A DNA stretch of 42,787 bases from an uncultured Peptococcaceae bacterium (lineage in GTDB: Bacteria > Bacillota > Peptococcia > Peptococcales > Peptococcaceae): contig CAKQDL010000011.1 of assembly GCA_934229395.1 (NCBI GenBank), positions 1-42,787 of the forward strand. Direction: 5' to 3'. The notes under the pieces were generated by a model. That model searched no databases. It worked only from the letters and a program-made list of their open reading frames with translations, and was not told the origin of the DNA. Made by a program: the position numbers and the translations under genes. The stretch's first letter is position 1. Every line of letters starts with the position of its first letter. Below, in pieces: positions 21,972 to 30,395 of the stretch.

Positions 21972-22249
21972 CAGCTTGTCGATAAACCCGAAACGTGTAT
22001 GTAAAGAGAAAACTTTCTGTAAATAGCAAAAGCCTTCTCCACCTGGGGAGAAGGTGGCGGCGTAGCCGACGGATGGGGGGTATGAGCGTCAGCGAATGAT
22101 CGGTTTACCAGTAAGGTGCGGTGAAAACACACCCTCATCCGAATTTTTCACGAAAACCATGTGAAAAATCCACCTTCCCCCTCAAGGGGGAAGGCTTTGC
22201 AAATGCATACACAACTATTCTAAAAATCGAACTTTTTCTACAGTCTGAG
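21970..22249 (-). repeat. Palindromic dispersed element, complete copy E4
   Basis: A 280-bp element in the opposite orientation to the copy at 8941-9258. Its ends are CTCAGCTTGTCGATAAA and TTTTTCTACAGTCTGAG. The reverse complement aligns with the other copy through GTATGCATTTG, GCCTTCCCCCTTGAGGGG, GGATGAGGGTG, TTTTCACCGCAC, TTACTGGTAAA, CGATCATTCGC and CCGTCGGCTACGCCG. No gene inside. With its flanks it fills the gap before the SLH gene. Confidence 0.8.
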
Positions 22250-22263
22250 AGGGATATCCCTCT
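22248..22263. repeat. Right copy of palindrome flanking element E4
   Basis: AGAGGGATATCCCTCT, identical to 21956-21971. It is followed by a second hairpin, ATCCTTTGGT-ATC-ACCAAAGGAT (about 22263-22286). Confidence 0.85.
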
Positions 22264-22332
22264 ATCCTTTGGTATCACCAAAGGATAATAATTCTTTGAA
22301 AACGATATGAAGAAAAATAGGAGTGATAGCTT

Positions 22333-24738
22333 ATGCGTAAAAAGAAAAAAATACTTAGTATGCTGCTTTGCATGGCTCTCTGCTTGACATTGCTGCCGAC
22401 GGTGGCATTTGCTGCGGATGAGCGGCCTACTTATAGTGGGGGAAACGGAACAAAGGAAAACCCTTGGTTAATTTCCAGTGTTGAGGACTTGCAGACATTG
22501 CAGGAGACCATCAACAACGGTGCGGCGGCAGATATTGACGCTGATGCCGATAACGGAGGAAGCGGCGTTGCCGGAAATTACTACGGCTATTATTTCAAGC
22601 AGACTTGTGACCTCGACCTGTCGGGAATCAAAAGCTGGGACCCGATTGGCTATTCAGGAAATTACTATTTTGCAGGTAATTATGATGGCGGCGGATATAC
22701 CATCTCCGGCATGACCAGTACGGGAAAGAATGACGATGACGGACACGCCACGGCTGGCCTGTTTGGATGGGTTGCTTTCGGTTCTGTAACGGATGTCCAT
22801 ATTGAGGGTGCGAATTTGAAGGCTACTGGAAACAAGAACTACAGCTACGCCGGAGGAATCGCTGGTGTTGTCTATGATTCATCTGTTACGAATTGCTCCG
22901 TGAAGAATTCTTTCATCGAAAGCATCCGAACCGATAACAACAACTGTGCTGGCGGCATTGCCGGATATTCCACAGGCGGAACTTTCAATCGATGCTCTGT
23001 AGAAAACGCAGAAGTAAAAACGATGGCCTATGGCGGTGGATTCGTCGGAGAAATTGATGACGATAATGGCGTTGGAACTTCCTCCTTCACAAACTGTTTT
23101 GTGACGGATTCCAAAGTGACCGCTTATACAGATAATACGCAGGGCCTCAGTTTTGCCGGAGGGTTTGCCGGAGAACTGACGGCGGCTGCATTGACGATGG
23201 AAAACTGTTTTGTTTACAACACGTCTGCCATTATCGGAGAAAATAGTGCGCCTCCTACGTTGAAAGCGACAGGCGTGTTTGCCGGACATCAGTGGCAAGA
23301 AGAGATATCTCCTATCAATGCCACAAACTGCTATTTCTTTACAAAAGAGGAATCTCCTGAAAAGTTTGGCACTGCAACCCCAAAAAACGTAGAAGAGTTC
23401 GCGTCTGGCGAAGTGTGTGCTCTGCTGGGTGATGAATTCGGACAGGTTCTGGGAGAGAATGGAGACAAGCATCCTGTATTCAAAACAAAGGATAATCAAA
23501 TCTACAGGAAAACCGATTGTCTAAATAATCCCATCTACACCAATGACGGGACTCTTGAAGACGGACAGCATAGGTGGAATGACGGCGAAGTGACAACCGA
23601 ACCCACCTATGAAGCTCCCGGTGTGATGACTTATACTTGCACCGCCTGCGGCATCACGAAAACAGAGGGCATCCCTCAGAAAGCGCATAGCTTCTCCAAA
23701 ACATGGAGCAAGGATGAAACTCACCACTGGCATAACTGTACCGAAGATGGCTGCACCGAAATTTCTGAGAAGGCCGAGCATACATGGAATGATGGCGAAG
23801 TGACAACCGAACCCACCTATACGACTGAGGGCGTGAAAACATACACCTGCACTGTTTGCGGTCAGACCAAAACAGAGACAATTGATAAACTGACCAGACC
23901 ATCCAGTGGAGGCGTGACCACCTACGCCATCAGCATTGAGAACGCTGAGAATGGCGAAGTGAGCGCAAATCGCAGCAGCGCATCCAGAGGTACGACCGTG
24001 ACGCTTACGGCCGAGCCGGACAAGGGATACATTCTGGAGAGCATTACCGTCACCGACAAGAACGGCGATAAGGTGAAGCTGACCGAGAAGGACGGCAAGT
24101 ACACCTTCACCATGCCTGCATCCAAGGTCACGGTTGAAGCTGCCTTTGCAAAAGAAAACCCCGACACCGGAGCATGGGAGAATCCCTTTGCTGATGTGGT
24201 GGAGGGCGCATGGTATTATGACAGCATCCGCTATACCTATGAGAATGGGCTGATTGCCGGATACCCAAACGGACTGTTTGGTATTAACGATACCATTACC
24301 CGCGGTCAGATCGCCACGATCCTCTGGCGTATGGAAGAGTCTCCGGTTGTGAACTGCGCCATGACCTTTGAGGATGTGGGTGAAGGTATGTATTATGCCG
24401 ATGCCATTCGCTGGGCGGCCAGCGAGGGCATTGTGGGCGGCTACTCTGACACCCAGTTCGGCCCGAATGACGCCATTACCCGTGAGCAGCTTGCGGCAAT
24501 CCTCTGGCGCTACGCACAGCACAAGGGATATGATGTGAGCGTGGGAGAGGACACCAATATCTTGTCCTATGCGGATGCTCTGACGGTCAGTGAGTGGGCT
24601 GTGCCTGCGATGCAGTGGGCAAACGGCGCCGGGCTGATCCAAGGCAGCGACAACAATCTGATGCCGAAGGGCAACGCCACAAGAGCGCAGGCCGCAGCAA
24701 TTCTGCATCGCTTTTGTGAGACTGTAACAGGCGAATAA
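22333..24738 (+). CDS. S-layer-homology (SLH) surface protein with GLUG-like repeats
   Basis: An 801-residue exported protein. Residues 1-27 are a signal peptide (RKKKKILSMLLCMALCL...AFA). Residues about 35-340 hold GLUG-type turns (DGGGYTISGM, AGGIAGVVYDSSVTNCSV, AGGIAGYS, GGFVGE, AGGFAGEL). Two 36-bp DNA repeats (23575-23610, 23785-23820, one mismatch) encode WNDGEVTTEPTY, each followed by a YTCTxCGxTKTE unit. A divergent beta repeat (AENGEVSANRSSASRGTTVT) precedes three SLH motifs at about 610-800 (NPFADV..GAWYYDSIRY; ITRGQIATILWR; ITREQLAAILWR; ATRAQAAAILHR). It would be anchored to a pyruvylated wall polymer. Codons (CTG, CCG, GGA) differ from the neighbours, pointing to transfer. Confidence 0.9.
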   Translation: MRKKKKILSMLLCMALCLTLLPTVAFAADERPTYSGGNGTKENPWLISSVEDLQTLQETINNGAAADIDADADNGGSGVAGNYYGYYFKQTCDLDLSGIKSWDPIGYSGNYYFAGNYDGGGYTISGMTSTGKNDDDGHATAGLFGWVAFGSVTDVHIEGANLKATGNKNYSYAGGIAGVVYDSSVTNCSVKNSFIESIRTDNNNCAGGIAGYSTGGTFNRCSVENAEVKTMAYGGGFVGEIDDDNGVGTSSFTNCFVTDSKVTAYTDNTQGLSFAGGFAGELTAAALTMENCFVYNTSAIIGENSAPPTLKATGVFAGHQWQEEISPINATNCYFFTKEESPEKFGTATPKNVEEFASGEVCALLGDEFGQVLGENGDKHPVFKTKDNQIYRKTDCLNNPIYTNDGTLEDGQHRWNDGEVTTEPTYEAPGVMTYTCTACGITKTEGIPQKAHSFSKTWSKDETHHWHNCTEDGCTEISEKAEHTWNDGEVTTEPTYTTEGVKTYTCTVCGQTKTETIDKLTRPSSGGVTTYAISIENAENGEVSANRSSASRGTTVTLTAEPDKGYILESITVTDKNGDKVKLTEKDGKYTFTMPASKVTVEAAFAKENPDTGAWENPFADVVEGAWYYDSIRYTYENGLIAGYPNGLFGINDTITRGQIATILWRMEESPVVNCAMTFEDVGEGMYYADAIRWAASEGIVGGYSDTQFGPNDAITREQLAAILWRYAQHKGYDVSVGEDTNILSYADALTVSEWAVPAMQWANGAGLIQGSDNNLMPKGNATRAQAAAILHRFCETVTGE

Positions 24739-24745
24739 ACGAGGA

Positions 24746-24826
24746 GCCGCCCGCAGGCGGCAGGGGCAGCGCCCCTCCGGAGCAGTCCAGCCAACGGCGC
24801 ACCAGCGTCGAGGCAGGCTGCTCCGG
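24746..24826. repeat. Nested inverted repeats after the SLH gene
   Basis: GCCGCC-CGCA-GGCGGC (24746-24761), GGGGC-AGC-GCCCC next to it, and CCGGAGCAG (24777-24785) with CTGCTCCGG (24818-24826). GC-rich, like the SLH gene, and probably carried in with it. The first could terminate weakly. Confidence 0.6.
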
Positions 24827-24835
24827 CAACCCTCC

Positions 24836-24917
24836 CCTTTAGCAAGGTCATTAAGGGGGAAGGCTTAACAAATGAATACACGCCTATGGAGAAAATATAC
24901 CTTTTTCGACAGTCTGA
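24836..24917 (+). repeat. Palindromic dispersed element, partial copy E5
   Basis: CATTAAGGGGGAAGGCTTAA, then ATACACGCCTATGG, GAAAATATACC and TTTTTCGACAGTCTGA. This is the terminal third of the element family. The end abuts the hairpin at 24917. Confidence 0.7.
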
Positions 24918-24945
24918 AGCCAGGACATTGTTCTGGCTTTTTTTG
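24917..24945 (+). terminator. Terminator next to element copy E5
   Basis: AAGCCAG (24917-24923) pairs with CTGGCTT (24933-24939), followed by seven T in total. It has no gene of its own directly upstream apart from the SLH gene about 180 nt away. Confidence 0.75.
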
Positions 24946-25074
24946 TGTGGAACGGTAGGCTGTGATGGTGGAAAATAATGACTGAGAGCGAGCGCTTTGT
25001 GAGAAAAGGGTGACTTGTATTTTCAGCCATTAGTAAATATTTGGTTACACTCGGCTTTGGTGGCGGGTGGTTTG

Positions 25075-25103
25075 TTGTATTGGAAAATGGCGTGTGATAA
25101 AAT
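25075..25103 (+). promoter_or_regulatory. Promoter of mltG
   Basis: TTGTAT (25075-25080), 17-nt spacer, TAAAAT (25098-25103), 54 nt before the GTG start. Confidence 0.55.
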
Positions 25104-25157
25104 AAAGTTGTATGCAAAAAAATCATCCATAGATAATATGTAAAGGAGCGTGAGCGT

Positions 25158-26399
25158 GTGAACGGAGATCAAGATCCAATTTATTACCGTGAAGAGGACC
25201 CGCCAACACCACCTAAACCACCTAAAAAAGAAAAAGTGAAGCAAGAAAAACCAAAGAAAGCCGCCCGACCAGACAAAATGGTCAAGGACGAGCTGCAGGC
25301 AGCAGCGCGCGATGTGAAGCGCCAAAAGAGCAAAAAGCGTGGCCATTTTCCAATGGTGCCAATGATTCTCTTTATTTGCTTTGTGATTATAGCCATGGCT
25401 GGCGTACAGTTTTACCGCAATTGGACGATTCCTGTGGATGCCAACGATACCACGGTTGTAGAAATTGAAATCCCAGAAGGTGCAACCGTTTCCCAAATGG
25501 GCGAAATTTTGGAAGACGAGGGCATCATCCGTTCTTCCTTGTCCTTTAAGATGTTTGTCAAGGCGCGTGGTGTGGAAGGCGATTTGCAAGCCGGTGTCCA
25601 CAGCGTGTCTCCATCTATGAGCTTGGGCCAAGTGGTGGCCAATCTCCAAGAAGGCGCCAAGGAAGCCGGCATGATCAAGGTGAGTGTGGCAGAAGGCCTC
25701 ACCCTTGAGGAAATTGCCGATGTGGTAGGCCAAAGCACCCGCTACAGCGCTGAAGAATTTATGACCCTCGTGCAAGACGATGCTTTCTTGCAGCAGCTTG
25801 TGAGCGAGTATCCGCTTCTTTCTGAGTCCTACAATGCTGAAGGCGTGCGTTATGTTTTGGAAGGCTATCTCTTCCCTGCAACCTATGATTTTAATGAAGA
25901 CGATGGTCTAGAATCCTTGGTGCGTCAAATGGTTGGCAAAACCTTTGATGTCATCAGTGCTCATCAGGCAGAATTTGATAGCTCAGCCTACAGCGTGCAG
26001 GATATCATGAGCCTTGCCTCCCTAATTGAAAAGGAAGGTGGCCAAGGCGAGGATCGCCGCATCATCTCTGGCGTGTTTTACAACCGCTTGGAGCAAAATA
26101 TGCCTATTCAGTCCGACATCAGCGTGCTTTATGCACTCGGTACCCATAAGGAAGTTGTGACCTTTAAAGACCTTGAGGTCGATAGTCCATACAACCTTTA
26201 TACCAACACCGGCCTTCCTCCAGGACCAATGAATTCTCCTAGTGAGGATGCCATCATCGCTGCCCTAGAACCACAGGACAACGATTACCTCTATTTCTAT
26301 GCCAACATCAAAACAGGCGAAGTGTTCTACACTGACGACTACGACCAACACATTGCATGGCAAAAGGAATATGAAGAAACAGGTACCATTAAAAAGTAA
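25158..26399 (+). CDS. mltG: Endolytic transglycosylase MltG (YceG-like)
   Basis: A 413-residue protein beginning with GTG, 9 nt after AAAGGAG. A Pro- and Lys-rich cytoplasmic tail (about residues 1-65) leads into one membrane helix (VPMILFICFVIIAMAGVQF, about 71-89). The LysM-like segment follows (EIPEGATVSQMGEILEDEGI), then the YceG catalytic domain with ASLIEKEGG (catalytic Glu about residue 294), YNRLEQNMPIQSD and SPYNLYTNTGLPPGPM. It cuts nascent glycan strands and sets their length at the membrane. The acyltransferase gene starts 37 nt downstream and is probably cotranscribed, which makes a wall-modification pair. Confidence 0.95.
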   Translation: MNGDQDPIYYREEDPPTPPKPPKKEKVKQEKPKKAARPDKMVKDELQAAARDVKRQKSKKRGHFPMVPMILFICFVIIAMAGVQFYRNWTIPVDANDTTVVEIEIPEGATVSQMGEILEDEGIIRSSLSFKMFVKARGVEGDLQAGVHSVSPSMSLGQVVANLQEGAKEAGMIKVSVAEGLTLEEIADVVGQSTRYSAEEFMTLVQDDAFLQQLVSEYPLLSESYNAEGVRYVLEGYLFPATYDFNEDDGLESLVRQMVGKTFDVISAHQAEFDSSAYSVQDIMSLASLIEKEGGQGEDRRIISGVFYNRLEQNMPIQSDISVLYALGTHKEVVTFKDLEVDSPYNLYTNTGLPPGPMNSPSEDAIIAALEPQDNDYLYFYANIKTGEVFYTDDYDQHIAWQKEYEETGTIKK

Positions 26400-26436
26400 G
26401 TACAGAGCCCTAGGGCTCTAACGAAGAGGGGTTATT

Positions 26437-28410
26437 GTGAGCAAAGAATCTTCAAAACGTAAATCGTATTACCCAGCTCTCGATAGCATTCGCCTTTTGG
26501 CGATGCTGGCCATTTTGATATACCATTACGCACCACACCAACTGAGCGGGGGCTTCATTGGTGTTGACTTGTTTATGGTCATCTCCGGCTTTCTTATGGT
26601 AGGAAGCCTTATGAAATGGAGCACCAAGGACGTTTTGCCAACCTATGTGGCCTATGTGATTAAGCGCGTCATGCGCCTAGGCGTACCGGTGGTGATTGTG
26701 TTTTTGGCTGCCGTTAGCGTTATCAACATCTTTTTTCCAGATTTGCTCTACAACATTCGCGGCGCGCTCCTATCGAGCATGGCCTTTGTGAACAACTGGT
26801 GGCAAATCAATTTGGGCTTTTCCTATTTTGAGCAATATGTGCATCCGTCGGCCTTCACCCATCTTTGGTATGTGTCGGTACTGATGCAGCTGTGCCTCAT
26901 TTGGCCACTGCTTATCATGGTGCTTAGAAAAAGAAAAACCCATCCACTCACCATTGCCTTGGTGCAGCTCGTTTTGGCCGTCCTTAGTGCCATTGCCATG
27001 GCTGTGCTTTATGGCGGTGGCGATCCATCTCGTGTTTATTACGGCACAGATACCCGTATGTATGCCTTTGCCCTAGGTGGCGCTTTGGGCGCAGTATGGC
27101 GACCAAGCAACATCGTTAAGCGCAACGGCCGCAAGGCAGGATTCTTGGCCGACGTGGTGGGCCTTGTGGGCTTGGCCCTTTTGGTCCTTTTGGCCTTGCA
27201 TTTGCAAGACCAGGCAGCAGCAACCTACCGCGGTGGTATGTTTGTAGCAGCCTTGGTATCCACCTTTGTGGTGGCCGCACTCTCCATGCCAAACAGCCTC
27301 CTGGCCCGCGCCTTGAGCTTTAAGCCCCTCGTTTTTATGGGCAAATGCACCTTTAGTGCCTATCTTTGGTACTATCCAGTGCTCACCATGGGCGGCATGA
27401 ATGCCTTTCTTTCGGCCAACAAATGGGTGCAGTGGATCATCTTGGCCATGCTTAGTGTTCTGACTTACCTCTTCATTGAGCAGGGCTTGGTAAAAAGCCT
27501 CACCAAGGGGCAATTTGCCTCCATTGGCGAACGCGTTAAAAACGTGGTAGGCTCAGTGGCCAAGAGCAAGCTTTCTTTTGTTTCTGTGGTTTTGGTTGCG
27601 GCCCTCGTTGTATCCAGCGGCTTTGGCTTTGCCCGTGCCGAAAGTGGCGACAACACCACCGTTAACGAAATGCAGGCCCAAATTGCCGAAAACGAGCGCC
27701 TCATTGCTAAGCAAAAAGCCCTCCAAGCGCGCAACGAAAAGGCCGATATTGCCGACATTGACTACATCAGCCGAAGCGTCATGCTCTTTGTGCGCGACCT
27801 CAAGGTCACCTTCATAGGCGACTCCATTCTCCTAGGCGCAGCAGCACCTCTCACCGAATGCTTCCCGCAAGCCACCATTGATGGTAAGGTAGGGCGTCAA
27901 CTGAGCCAAAGCGCCGATGTGGTGCAGACCAATATTGACCAAGGCACCATGAACGACATTGTCGTTCTTGTTCTAGGCTCCAACGGCCCATTCACAGAAG
28001 ATCAGCTCGAGCAGCTCATTGACCTCATCGGCACCGATCGTAAAATCTACCTCGTGAACACCAAGGTGCCACGCGATTGGCAAGACAACGTCAACGCCAT
28101 GCTCGCAGACCGTGCCAACAAGAGCAAAAAGGACAACGTCGAGCTCATCGACTGGAAAAGCTTCATCGACCAGTATCCAGAGCTCCTCTACGACGACGCC
28201 ACCCACCCAACACCAGATGGCGCCAAATCCTTCGCCAAGCTCATCGCCGACACCCTCTATAGAGATCTCGCCAGCGACGAGCAAAAAGAAAGCGACCGCA
28301 TAGCCGACGAAGAAGCCGCAAAACAAGCCGAAGCCCAAGCCGCCGAACAAACAGCAGACCAAGCAACGGCAGATGAGGCAGCAAACACAGAGGCAGCAGC
28401 AAGTGCATAA
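26437..28410 (+). CDS. OatA-like membrane acyltransferase with SGNH domain
   Basis: A 657-residue protein from a GTG start behind AAGAGGGG. The first 400 residues are the acyltransferase-3 integral domain (YPALDSIRLLAMLAILIYHY, then GGFIGVDLFMVISGFL), with about 10-11 membrane helices. A coiled-coil stretch (MQAQIAENERLIAKQKALQ, about 410-428) links to a C-terminal SGNH domain: GDSILLGAAA (block I), LGSNGPF (block III) and DDATHPTPDGA with the Asp-x-x-His dyad (block V). The tail is an Ala/Gln/Glu-rich repeat (EEAAKQAEAQAAEQTADQ). This is the layout of peptidoglycan O-acetyltransferase OatA. The neighbour MltG supports action on the cell wall. Confidence 0.92.
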   Translation: MSKESSKRKSYYPALDSIRLLAMLAILIYHYAPHQLSGGFIGVDLFMVISGFLMVGSLMKWSTKDVLPTYVAYVIKRVMRLGVPVVIVFLAAVSVINIFFPDLLYNIRGALLSSMAFVNNWWQINLGFSYFEQYVHPSAFTHLWYVSVLMQLCLIWPLLIMVLRKRKTHPLTIALVQLVLAVLSAIAMAVLYGGGDPSRVYYGTDTRMYAFALGGALGAVWRPSNIVKRNGRKAGFLADVVGLVGLALLVLLALHLQDQAAATYRGGMFVAALVSTFVVAALSMPNSLLARALSFKPLVFMGKCTFSAYLWYYPVLTMGGMNAFLSANKWVQWIILAMLSVLTYLFIEQGLVKSLTKGQFASIGERVKNVVGSVAKSKLSFVSVVLVAALVVSSGFGFARAESGDNTTVNEMQAQIAENERLIAKQKALQARNEKADIADIDYISRSVMLFVRDLKVTFIGDSILLGAAAPLTECFPQATIDGKVGRQLSQSADVVQTNIDQGTMNDIVVLVLGSNGPFTEDQLEQLIDLIGTDRKIYLVNTKVPRDWQDNVNAMLADRANKSKKDNVELIDWKSFIDQYPELLYDDATHPTPDGAKSFAKLIADTLYRDLASDEQKESDRIADEEAAKQAEAQAAEQTADQATADEAANTEAAASA

Positions 28411-28416
28411 AACATA

Positions 28417-28456
28417 GACCCCGCGAAAACAAACCAGTTTTCGCAGGGCCTTTTTT
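28417..28456 (+). terminator. Terminator of the acyltransferase gene (first copy of a duplicated hairpin)
   Basis: CCGCGAAAAC-AAACCA-GTTTTCGCAGG, followed by six T. The hairpin and tail recur at 30081-30121 with only two changed bases, both in the left arm. Confidence 0.9.
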
Positions 28457-28578
28457 CTTGCGTAAAGGAGGGGAAAAATAGTTATTTTAAAGGCTTGTGT
28501 TACCAAAGATAGGCCTCCATTATTTTTTTGTACCGTAAGGCGCTTTTTCGCAGATTATTTTTGTTATCTCCTTCTAGT

Positions 28579-28608
28579 ATGTGTCAGGTATAATATACTA
28601 ATACACAT
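28579..28608 (+). promoter_or_regulatory. Promoter/operator candidate of the efflux MFS gene
   Basis: TATAAT (28589-28594) lies between ATGTGT (28579-28584) and ACACAT (28603-28608), an inverted pair that could bind a repressor. No clear -35 box. The rest of the gap 28457-28666 is AT-rich and holds no gene. Confidence 0.5.
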
Positions 28609-28666
28609 TAATTGTTCTTAAAATGCTTGCATTCATTCTCTAAGGACACTGAAAGAAGGTTTTTTT

Positions 28667-30067
28667 GTGAAAACGCAGAATACCACACTTGTTACACTCA
28701 CGCTGGGATTGGGCGCGCTCATTGGTACATTAAATATTACGATGTTCAATGTGGCGTTGCCTGCAATGATGGATTATTTTCACACATCACTGGCGATGGT
28801 GCAATGGCTTACGTCCGGCTATATGCTGGCGGCCGGTATGATTATTCCAACAGCTGGCTTTTTGGGCAAACACTTTGGCTATAAGCGCCTTTTTTGTTTT
28901 GTGCTTTTTAGCGTATTGGTGCTTTCTATTGTAGGTGCCTTTGCTTGGTGTATTGAGGCATTGATTGTTGTAAGGTTTGTGTTTGGCTTGACAGGTGGAC
29001 TTTTGTCACCTCTCTCTTTGGCAATGCTGTATCAGGTTATGCCAGCTGGCCAGCAAGCCGAGGCTGCTAGCACATGGGGCATGGCAAATATTATGGGTGG
29101 TATGCTACCGTCCTGTTTATCTGGCCTTATCCTTAGCGTAGCCAATTGGAAATTCCTCTTGCTCTTTAACGTTCCATTCGTGCTGTTTACCTTGTTGTTG
29201 AGCATCAAATTGTTGCCGAAGGATACACAGGTAGAGGCAGAAAAATTGGATGTGCCTGGACTCATCTTCACGTCTATGGGTAGCTTGATTTTGTTGGTAA
29301 GTTTCAGCAATTTATCAAGTTGGGGCTTGTCTATAAAATTCTTTGCTGGTGTTGCCATTGGCTTCGGGCTACTCATCGTCTACTTTATCATCAGTCGCCA
29401 TAAGGAAAATGCACTGCTCAATTTGCGCGTTTTAAAATATCCGCGTTATGTAGCGGCGTTAATTGCTGCGGGCATTAATGCTATCGCCATTTATATGATT
29501 ACCTTTTTGATGCCGCTATTTTTACAAAGTGGCCTGGGTGTTTCGCCACTAATGACTGGCGTGCTTATGTTGCCACCGTCCATCTTCTCCATGCTGGCTA
29601 TGCCGGTTGGGACGAAGCTTTATCCTAAAATGGGTGAGCGAACGCTCATTGTTGTGGGCATTATTATTCTATTAATTGGATCTGCACCATTTTTGGTAGC
29701 AACGCCAGCTATGCCAGTGATGGTTATTGCTATAGCTATGAGCGTTCGCTGCTGCGGGATGGGGATCATCAATTTGGTATCAACCAACGCACAAATGTCG
29801 GATATTCCACCAGAATTATCAGGCTATGCCTCATCCTTGACAAACTGGTTGCAACAAATTTTGAATGCGATGACAGTAGGTGTTGCCGGAAATATTGCAG
29901 ATTTGCGCATTCAACAGCTCGGAAGTGCGAATCCTGACGCAATGGCGCTGGCCTATACAAGCACAACGAATCTAATGATGATGGCATCCTGCTTGATGCT
30001 CATGGCAATCATTCCAATAGCAATGAAATATTTTAGAAAAAAATCCGAAATAAAGCCAGGCATCTGA
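28667..30067 (+). CDS. Multidrug-efflux MFS transporter (DHA2, EmrB/QacA type)
   Basis: A 466-residue protein with about 14 hydrophobic segments, the DHA2 pattern. LNITMFNVALPAMMDYFHT is the helix-1 motif with the N-x-ALP signature; WLTSGYMLAAGMIIPTAG and GGLLSPLSLAMLYQVMPAGQQ follow. The GTG at 28667 is chosen on the AAGAAGG 7-9 nt before it. Transport of drugs or other hydrophobic compounds against protons is expected. It stands alone between two nearly identical terminator hairpins, 1.6 kb apart, which suggests it was added as a unit. No dedicated regulator is adjacent within that unit. Confidence 0.9.
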   Translation: MKTQNTTLVTLTLGLGALIGTLNITMFNVALPAMMDYFHTSLAMVQWLTSGYMLAAGMIIPTAGFLGKHFGYKRLFCFVLFSVLVLSIVGAFAWCIEALIVVRFVFGLTGGLLSPLSLAMLYQVMPAGQQAEAASTWGMANIMGGMLPSCLSGLILSVANWKFLLLFNVPFVLFTLLLSIKLLPKDTQVEAEKLDVPGLIFTSMGSLILLVSFSNLSSWGLSIKFFAGVAIGFGLLIVYFIISRHKENALLNLRVLKYPRYVAALIAAGINAIAIYMITFLMPLFLQSGLGVSPLMTGVLMLPPSIFSMLAMPVGTKLYPKMGERTLIVVGIIILLIGSAPFLVATPAMPVMVIAIAMSVRCCGMGIINLVSTNAQMSDIPPELSGYASSLTNWLQQILNAMTVGVAGNIADLRIQQLGSANPDAMALAYTSTTNLMMMASCLMLMAIIPIAMKYFRKKSEIKPGI

Positions 30068-30080
30068 AGAGAACGCGCCA

Positions 30081-30121
30081 GGCCCTGCGAAAACAAACCA
30101 GTTTTCGCAGGGCCTTTTTTT
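30081..30121 (+). terminator. Terminator of the efflux MFS gene (second copy of the duplicated hairpin)
   Basis: GGCCCTGCGAAAAC-AAACCA-GTTTTCGCAGGGCC plus seven T. It is the same hairpin as 28417-28456, including the loop. Confidence 0.92.
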
Positions 30122-30244
30122 CAATTTTCTTTATTCTGTTATAGCAAGCAAAAGGCGTTTATGCACAAAAAAAGCAGCGGCGCTATGGAGGTTGGGGCGC
30201 GGCTACTTTTTGGTGGGGGAAAGAGATATGGAGGTGCTTTGGAT

Positions 30245-30367
30245 TTATCGTACTGTGCTAGCGTTAATGTTCATGGTTTCTTTGTCTTGTCCTGTGCTTG
30301 GGCCAACTTGTAGTAGATGAGGTTTTTGTACGGAGGACTGCTCCATTTGGCGAACGGTGGCGCGCAA
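30245..30367 (-). CDS. Possible small protein downstream of a metal-type promoter
   Basis: A minus-strand frame of 40 codons from TTG at 30367 (33 from ATG at 30346) encodes QMEQSSVQKPHLLQVGPSTG followed by QDKETMNINASTVR. Codon use matches the host (CAA, GGC, CCA, AGC). A strong promoter with two dyads lies just upstream (30396-30455), and AAAGGAG at about 30380, though 12-15 nt from the TTG is long for a ribosome site. Alternatively the transcript is a small RNA or the remains of a longer gene. I do not recognise the protein. Confidence 0.3.
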   Translation of the reverse strand: MRATVRQMEQSSVQKPHLLQVGPSTGQDKETMNINASTVR

Positions 30368-30395
30368 GCGCGGACAAACTGCTCCTTTCTAGTCG

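Noticed and set aside
23521..24708. 395-codon open frame on the minus strand
   Set aside because: Antisense to the SLH gene, whose SLH motifs are unmistakable.
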